Notes under the pieces: generated by a model
Told to the model about the DNA's origin: nothing
The model's input: the letters and a program-made list of their open reading frames with translations, nothing else
Databases searched by the model: none
Part shown: positions 7,392-10,783 of the stretch, piece by piece
Layout: each line of letters starts with the position of its first letter
Position numbering within the stretch: the stretch's first letter is position 1
Position numbers and translations under genes: made by a program
Source of the DNA: Bacteroidales bacterium
Lineage (GTDB): Bacteria; Bacteroidota; Bacteroidia; Bacteroidales; UBA12077
NCBI GenBank assembly: GCA_030156305.1
Contig: JASGMZ010000088.1
Location: 1-10,783, forward strand
Direction of reading: 5' to 3'
DNA length: 10,783 nucleotides

Positions 7392-7415
7392 AACCAACGG
7401 GTTTACCCGTTGGTT
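7392..7415. repeat. Palindrome 1 of the array (24 nt)
   Basis: AACCAACGGGT (7392-7402) and ACCCGTTGGTT (7405-7415) are 11-bp perfect inverted arms around TT. Read on the minus strand the stem is followed by TTTTTA (7393-7388), so it could terminate transcripts from the hydrolase side. It matches the 7608-7631 palindrome except at one central base. Confidence 0.85.
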
Positions 7416-7438
7416 GAAAAATAACCTATCGTTAAAAA

Positions 7439-7454
7439 CCGGCAAGGATGCCGG
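7439..7454. repeat. Short GC-rich hairpin
   Basis: CCGGCA, loop AGGA, then TGCCGG makes a perfect 6-bp stem with a tetraloop between the first and second palindromes. There is no T-run on either side, so it is not a classical terminator. Confidence 0.6.
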
Positions 7455-7470
7455 CGATTCTTCCACTAAT

Positions 7471-7519
7471 AACAGACGGGTTAACCCGTCTGTTTCCGGT
7501 CTGTTGTAACCCGTCGGTT
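7471..7519 (+). repeat. 49-nt repeat unit A (palindrome plus third arm)
   Basis: A perfect 24-bp palindrome (AACAGACGGGTT and its complement, 7471-7494) is followed by a 9-nt spacer and TTGTAACCCGTCGGTT (7504-7519), which resembles the palindrome's right arm. GACGGGTT (7475-7482) could pair with either right-hand copy, giving two mutually exclusive hairpins. The downstream copy runs into five T residues (7518-7522), as in a plus-strand terminator. Confidence 0.8.
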
Positions 7520-7543
7520 TTTGGGTATCTTACCTGCAGAATT

Positions 7544-7581
7544 TTGACGTTGGAATGTCCTAACGGACGATTCCAAGTCAA
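7544..7581. repeat. Long bulged hairpin (16 bp)
   Basis: TTGAC pairs with GTCAA, TTGGAAT with ATTCCAA and GTCC with GGAC, around a TAAC loop (7561-7564). Single G bulges at 7549 and 7569 interrupt the stem. A flanking TTTTGA (7542-7547) can alternatively pair with TCAAAA (7595-7600). It is unrelated in sequence to the palindrome array and lies between units A and B. Confidence 0.75.
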
Positions 7582-7607
7582 GTCCAGGTCAACATCAAAA
7601 TACTATA

Positions 7608-7656
7608 AACCAACGGGTTAACCCGTTGGTTGCCTGTATATTGTAACCCGTTAGTT
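7608..7656 (+). repeat. 49-nt repeat unit B (palindrome plus third arm)
   Basis: A perfect 24-bp palindrome (AACCAACGGGTT and its complement, 7608-7631) is followed by a 9-nt spacer and TTGTAACCCGTTAGTT (7641-7656). Length and spacing are identical to unit A. Relative to unit A the palindrome arms differ at two positions, and both partner positions change in a compensating way. Confidence 0.85.
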
Positions 7657-7683
7657 GATACTTTAGCGGCTCTTTTATAAATT

Positions 7684-8289
7684 TTATTTTAGCTCATCCA
7701 AAAACTGTTGAGTTGTTTTTATTGTTGCATAGGTCCTGTTTAACGAGCTAAGGGTAGAGTAATGCACCTCTATGGCCTTAATGGTGTTATCTCTATATTT
7801 TAAATCTCTTGTTGCACAGGCGTCTTCTATCACCGTACAGCTAAATCCATAATCAGAAGCAGCTCTTGTTGCAGCTTCTACACACATGTGGGTTTGCATC
7901 CCGCAAATAATTAAATCAGTAATTTGATTATCATGTAAATAATCCAGTAAATTAGTACCGATAAAAGCATTTGCATTGTTTTTGGATATTACTTCTTCAT
8001 TTTCCAATGGCATTACTAAAGGGTGTATATTTCCACCTGAACTTGCATTATGACGGATATGGACTATCAAAAAATCTCTGTTTCTGAACTCGTTAAGCAA
8101 TTTCCTTGCATTGAGTGCAGCTTCTAAAGGATTCACTAAAGGAACCGAACCTTCAGGGAAATAAAATTCCTGGATATCTATGATAAGAAGTGCTGTCTTC
8201 TTCTGGTTGGTATTTTGTTGAGCTGCTATTGGATGATAAATTGAACTCATCAACAAAACCAACATTGAAAGCAAAAATATTTTTTTCAC
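7684..8289 (-). CDS. Exported isochorismatase-family cysteine hydrolase (201 aa)
   Basis: A hydrolase of the isochorismatase/nicotinamidase superfamily, whose members cleave amides, ureides or enol ethers through a Cys-Asp-Lys triad. The triad is visible: Asp38 in LLIIDIQEFYF, Lys103 in ISKNNANAF and Cys136 in GMQTHMCVEAATRAA, preceded by LIICG; EDACATRD (155-162) is also typical. Residues 1-23 (MKKIFLLSMLVLLMSS, then HPIAA) are a signal peptide with likely cleavage after AIA/A, so the mature enzyme should act in the periplasm or outside the cell, unlike most cytoplasmic members. The zinc-binding D-x-H pattern of true nicotinamidases is not apparent, so the substrate is unknown. It lies downstream of the lipoprotein hydrolase on the same strand but has its own -7 box. 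It converges on the acyltransferase across the palindrome array. Confidence 0.9.
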   Translation of the reverse strand: MKKIFLLSMLVLLMSSIYHPIAAQQNTNQKKTALLIIDIQEFYFPEGSVPLVNPLEAALNARKLLNEFRNRDFLIVHIRHNASSGGNIHPLVMPLENEEVISKNNANAFIGTNLLDYLHDNQITDLIICGMQTHMCVEAATRAASDYGFSCTVIEDACATRDLKYRDNTIKAIEVHYSTLSSLNRTYATIKTTQQFLDELK

Positions 8290-8313
8290 AAGAATATATT
8301 TTATTTTAGTTAA

Positions 8314-8385
8314 TTAATTGGCCTTGTGGAACATCCATGTTATATTCATTCCATTTTTGTGAACTTCAGTGCATAGATGTTTCAT
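8314..8385 (-). CDS. Possible 23-codon leader ORF upstream of the isochorismatase-like gene
   Basis: On the minus strand, ATG at 8385-8383 to TAA at 8316-8314 encodes 23 residues (MKHLCTEVHKNG, then MNITWMFHKAN). It lies just downstream of the TATCTTTG box and 24 nt before the enzyme's start. No ribosome-binding sequence or conserved motif supports it. It may be chance coding in the 5' leader. Confidence 0.2.
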   Translation of the reverse strand: MKHLCTEVHKNGMNITWMFHKAN

Positions 8386-8401
8386 AAATTTAATTTTTAA
8401 A

Positions 8402-8409
8402 CAAAGATA
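8402..8409 (-). promoter_or_regulatory. -7 promoter box for the isochorismatase-like gene
   Basis: The minus strand reads TATCTTTG, a perfect TAnnTTTG box, just beyond the stop codon of the upstream alpha/beta hydrolase. Transcription would begin near 8395, giving a leader of about 105 nt. The -33 region falls in the upstream gene's last codons and lacks a clear TTG. Confidence 0.5.
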
Positions 8410-8418
8410 TAAAACAGT

Positions 8419-9279
8419 TTAATCTAACGTAATAAACTCATTCTGTTCTGCAAATTTTAAAATTTCGCGGATTACCTCCTGCATCTTCTCTTCATCTTTA
8501 AGTACCATTCGGTGGTCTGCATCATCAATGGTTACAAATTTTTTGTTATTTGACGGCATCAACTCGTATAAAGTTTGTCCCATTGCGGGAGGAATAAAAT
8601 CATCGGCTTTCCCATGAATAACAAGTACCGGTTTTTCAACTTTCTGTGCCAGTGGCTTATTGTTGAGGTTATATATTTTTTCATCGACATCGAGTTTTAA
8701 AAATGGGCGTACAATCCAGGGCAGAGCATCTTTAATTAAATAATCTTCTAGCTCTTTCATAGATGTAAAGGTTGACATAATAATAACCTGATTGATAAAA
8801 TTTTTTTCCAGAATATTTAAAGCCACATAACCGCCCATAGAATAACCCAACAAAAGGGTAGGCAGGTTATTATTTAAATTTTGGTTATAAAAATCGAGAG
8901 CAATATTTCCGTCATTTACAATTCCTTCAATAGTAGGTTTTCCATCGCTTAATCCATAACCACTGTAGTTAAAGGTAAAAATATTTAGGTCGGCTTGATT
9001 GGTAAGCTCATTAAAAAAGGGAATGGCCGAACGTACATTACTGCCATTGCCTGAAAGGTATATAAAATTGAACTTTGCATTAGCTTCAGCCAAATACCAT
9101 AGTTCTAATTTTGTAGTATCGGTATTTGATATAAAATACCTGTTAAAATTAAAACTTTTATCCAGCTCGGATTCTTTAACAGGATTAAAAACTTCTGATT
9201 CGGTAACTTTTTGGTTAATACATCCTTGTGTCAATAATACGAAGAATGAAATTATGGATAGCCATCTAATAATTTTCAT
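8419..9279 (-). CDS. Lipoprotein alpha/beta hydrolase (286 aa)
   Basis: A serine hydrolase of the alpha/beta fold (esterase/lipase or 'BAAT/hydrolase 4' type). The N-terminus MKIIRWLSIISFFVLLTQGC is a lipoprotein signal peptide with Cys20 as the probable lipidation site, so the enzyme should be membrane-anchored in the envelope. Catalytic residues: Ser147 in the nucleophile elbow GYSMGG, Asp226 in HGKADDFIPP and His256 in DDADHRMVL. The oxyanion-side segment is YLSGNGSN (74-81), and FNYSGYGLSDGKPT (103-116) matches the conserved strand-4 loop of these hydrolases. The length is normal. Substrate is not predictable; this subgroup includes carboxylesterases and peptidase-like hydrolases. It is divergently arranged with the SCP2-FMN reductase fusion gene, and the exported isochorismatase-like gene follows 129 nt downstream on the same strand. 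Confidence 0.9.
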   Translation of the reverse strand: MKIIRWLSIISFFVLLTQGCINQKVTESEVFNPVKESELDKSFNFNRYFISNTDTTKLELWYLAEANAKFNFIYLSGNGSNVRSAIPFFNELTNQADLNIFTFNYSGYGLSDGKPTIEGIVNDGNIALDFYNQNLNNNLPTLLLGYSMGGYVALNILEKNFINQVIIMSTFTSMKELEDYLIKDALPWIVRPFLKLDVDEKIYNLNNKPLAQKVEKPVLVIHGKADDFIPPAMGQTLYELMPSNNKKFVTIDDADHRMVLKDEEKMQEVIREILKFAEQNEFITLD

Positions 9280-9332
9280 GATTTACTTCTTTATATTTAA
9301 TACCATAACATAAAAAACATTTATTTGTTTAA

Positions 9333-9347
9333 TGGTTAGATTAACCA
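9333..9347. promoter_or_regulatory. Operator-like inverted repeat in the divergent spacer
   Basis: TGGTTA (9333-9338), GAT and TAACCA (9342-9347) form a 6-bp dyad with a 3-nt centre, 54 nt upstream of the lipoprotein hydrolase start. It is accompanied by a direct repeat: CATCAAACATTTTAAT (9351-9366) and CATCAAACGTTTAAT (9374-9388), 23 nt apart. A regulator site is possible; no regulator gene is in the window. Confidence 0.35.
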
Positions 9348-9430
9348 ATCCATCAAACATTTTAATGAATTTACATCAAACGTTTAATATTAAGTAAAAA
9401 AAAGGATAAAAAAAACAATGTTATTTTACT

Positions 9431-9465
9431 TTTTGTGCCTATATAAACTATTTTTAGTATGTTTG
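9431..9465 (+). promoter_or_regulatory. Promoter for the SCP2-FMN reductase fusion gene
   Basis: TTTTG (9431-9435) lies 22 nt upstream of a perfect TAnnTTTG box, TATGTTTG (9458-9465). The predicted start of transcription is near 9472, about 17 nt before the ATG at 9489. Confidence 0.55.
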
Positions 9466-9488
9466 ATATAAATAGTTAATAAATTTTT

Positions 9489-10631
9489 ATGAAAGAAATT
9501 TTATCGCCCATTGCTATTATGCAAAATATGGTAGAAAAATTACAAAATTTCTACCCCGATCATGATCAAAAGTCCAATGGAATAATCCAATTTTATTTTA
9601 CCCACGAAGATAAAAAATACGATTGCTATATACAATCAAATCATGATACATTAAAGCTTTTCGAAGGGATTGCTGAAAAACCAAATGTAAGTGTCCGTTG
9701 TAGTTTTTACCACTGGCTTGATTTGGCATTTGGCAGATTAAATCCATTTGTTGGAATAATAACCCGAAAGTTACAGTTTAAAGGTGATATTAAATTTTTT
9801 AACGTTATTCCCAAAAAATCGATAAAAAAAAGTTTGTGGGTTCCCGAGGACCCCGTAACAAAATTCGAGAAAAACCCCTCAAAATATTGGGAAAAACCTC
9901 AAAAAATAGTAGTTCTTAATGCATCCCCACGCGGGGAAAAAGGATATACAGATTTTTATTTAAAACCTTTTATAAAAGGAATGCAGAAAGAATCAGTGGT
10001 TGTAACTTATTACCTCAATCAATATTCGGTTAATCCTTGTAAAGGATGTTTTTCTTGTTGGATTAATAAACCTGGAGAATGTATTTATCAGTATGAAGAC
10101 AATTTCCACCAGTTAGCTGAACAACTTTCTGATGCTGATATTATTGTTTATGCATTTCCAATTTATGCTGACAATATTCCGGGAGTATTAAAAAATTATT
10201 TTGAACGTTCTGTTTCGCGTGCTTATCCTTACATGATTGAAGGAATAAATGGCGTAAGGCATCCCAGAAAGCATATTCATAAAAATCAGTCGATGGTTGT
10301 TTTTTCGATATGTGGCTTTTGGGAGATGAAGAATTTTACACCGGTAAAAGCTTTCTTTAATGCATTGGCACATAATCGTCATTGTCCTGTTGTTGGAGAA
10401 ATTTACCGAACAACTGCCATTGGGTTATATGATAATCCTTTTCTCTTTAAAAAATTGAATCAGGTTTTGGTGGCTTTAGAAAAAGCAGGCGAAGAGGTTG
10501 TTACTTATGGAAAAATAAAGCGTAAAACGCAAAAAACTATTCATCAGAAATTAAAACGTACTTCGAATGATTTAGATCAAATTAACGAATGGTGGAATAC
10601 AAAGAAGGGAAGCAAAGTGTTTGATTATTAG
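9489..10631 (+). CDS. SCP2-like domain fused to an NAD(P)H-dependent FMN reductase / flavodoxin-fold domain (380 aa)
   Basis: The N-terminal 110-120 residues resemble an SCP2 (sterol carrier protein 2) lipid-binding domain: FYFTHEDKKYDCYIQ, then KPNVSVRCSFYHWLDLAFGR and LQFKGDIKFFNVIPK (95-109), the 'k.kGD' ending typical of the fold. From about residue 138 a flavodoxin-like FMN-reductase domain follows: KIVVLNASPRGEKGYTDF (FMN phosphate loop, 139-156), PCKGCFSCW with Cys184, Cys187 and Cys190 plus Cys198, and ADIIVYAFPIYADNIPGVLKN (216-236, isoalloxazine-contact loop). The closely spaced cysteines recall iron-sulfur flavoproteins and related oxidoreductases but may instead be redox-active or structural. 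The C-terminus is basic and helical. There is no signal peptide, so it is probably cytoplasmic. A lipophilic or quinone-like substrate is an inference from the SCP2 fusion. Confidence 0.85.
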   Translation: MKEILSPIAIMQNMVEKLQNFYPDHDQKSNGIIQFYFTHEDKKYDCYIQSNHDTLKLFEGIAEKPNVSVRCSFYHWLDLAFGRLNPFVGIITRKLQFKGDIKFFNVIPKKSIKKSLWVPEDPVTKFEKNPSKYWEKPQKIVVLNASPRGEKGYTDFYLKPFIKGMQKESVVVTYYLNQYSVNPCKGCFSCWINKPGECIYQYEDNFHQLAEQLSDADIIVYAFPIYADNIPGVLKNYFERSVSRAYPYMIEGINGVRHPRKHIHKNQSMVVFSICGFWEMKNFTPVKAFFNALAHNRHCPVVGEIYRTTAIGLYDNPFLFKKLNQVLVALEKAGEEVVTYGKIKRKTQKTIHQKLKRTSNDLDQINEWWNTKKGSKVFDY

Positions 10632-10783
10632 TAATTTTGGCTCTATTTAATAAAGTTGGTGTTAAAAAATTTGTTATTCTCAAATATATGAAAAAGAGTT
10701 CACTACATTATGATTCCAATGCTGAGCATTCCAGGTATTTTTGTTTTAATAGAGCCAATATAATTAAATGATAAATATCGAAT
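10632..10783. other. Terminal intergenic stretch
   Basis: 152 bp after the fusion gene. Apart from the inverted-repeat element nothing was recognised; the last 22 bp are AT-rich and featureless. Confidence 0.5.
10634..10761. mobile_element. Possible MITE or insertion-sequence relic with 14-bp inverted repeats
   Basis: ATTTTGGCTCTATT (10634-10647) and AATAGAGCCAATAT (10748-10761) are inverted repeats matching at 13 of 14 positions, enclosing 100 bp. The GGCTCT beginnings resemble ends of some insertion sequences (for example ISL3-type). No transposase and no clear target-site duplication are visible. The inside contains only a 27-codon ORF from 10688 that runs through the right repeat and has no recognisable motif. 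A long hairpin RNA or terminator is an alternative. Confidence 0.4.

Larger units (their letters stand above)
7285..7683. other. Convergent intergenic region rich in palindromes
   Basis: About 400 bp lie between the stop codons of two convergent genes. No credible ORF was seen. The first 105 bp (7285-7390) are featureless. The remainder contains three related palindromes, two third-arm copies, a small GC-rich hairpin and a long bulged hairpin, listed separately. The region probably serves for transcription termination from both sides and may produce a structured RNA. Confidence 0.6.

Noticed and set aside
7392..7656. CRISPR array
   Set aside because: The repeats are perfect palindromes with irregular distances, a third arm and compensatory differences between copies; there are no regular unique spacers and no cas genes.
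8999..9313. Plus-strand ORF of 104 codons over the lipoprotein hydrolase
   Set aside because: Antisense to a well-supported alpha/beta hydrolase and its lipoprotein signal; no recognisable domain.
10188..10382. Minus-strand ORF of 64 codons inside the SCP2-FMN reductase gene
   Set aside because: Antisense shadow of the flavodoxin-like domain with no supporting features.

Overview
The window looks like a chromosomal segment from a Bacteroidota (Bacteroidetes) genome. The DNA is AT-rich. Several gene starts are preceded by the TAnnTTTG-type -7 box of this phylum rather than by clear Shine-Dalgarno sequences. The gene content also fits: GH130 mannoside phosphorylases beside glycosyltransferases, a fused ornithine/glycine-lipid-type acyltransferase, a lipoprotein hydrolase and a DUF3820 protein. 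No rRNA, tRNA, CRISPR array or complete transposon was seen.

Region 1 (1-4668) is a mannoside-metabolism cluster. The plus strand carries the C-terminal part of a protein with a probable alpha/alpha-toroid domain (cut by the window edge), a compact GH130 enzyme with phosphorylase-type residues, and a GT4 glycosyltransferase. Converging on them from the minus strand are a long GH130 paralogue (490 aa, N-terminally extended) and a single cold-shock protein with its own intrinsic terminator. Glycosyltransferases next to phosphorylases, with no SusC/SusD pair, secreted glycanase or transporter in view, suggest a self-made cytoplasmic or envelope mannoside that is built and recycled. This is inference.

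Region 2 (4669-7284) holds a compact unit that gene callers easily miss: a promoter, a 51-aa ORF and a strong intrinsic terminator. A DUF3820 protein follows; its longest ORF wrongly starts inside that terminator. Next is a 608-aa bifunctional acyltransferase with an N-terminal PlsC-like O-acyltransferase and a C-terminal OlsB/hemolysin-like GNAT domain. This matches OlsF, which makes ornithine or related aminolipids.

Region 3 (7285-7683) is about 400 bp of non-coding DNA between convergent genes. It is filled with palindromes: two copies of a 49-nt unit (24-bp palindrome, 9-nt spacer, third-arm copy of one palindrome arm), a third related palindrome and a separate 16-bp bulged hairpin. The two 24-bp palindromes differ by paired compensatory changes, so hairpin formation appears to have been maintained.

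Region 4 (7684-10783) carries, on the minus strand, an exported isochorismatase-family hydrolase and a lipoprotein alpha/beta hydrolase. Diverging from these across a promoter/operator-like spacer is an SCP2-like domain fused to an FMN-reductase/flavodoxin domain. The last 150 bp contain a pair of 14-bp inverted repeats about 100 bp apart that look like a MITE or insertion-sequence relic.
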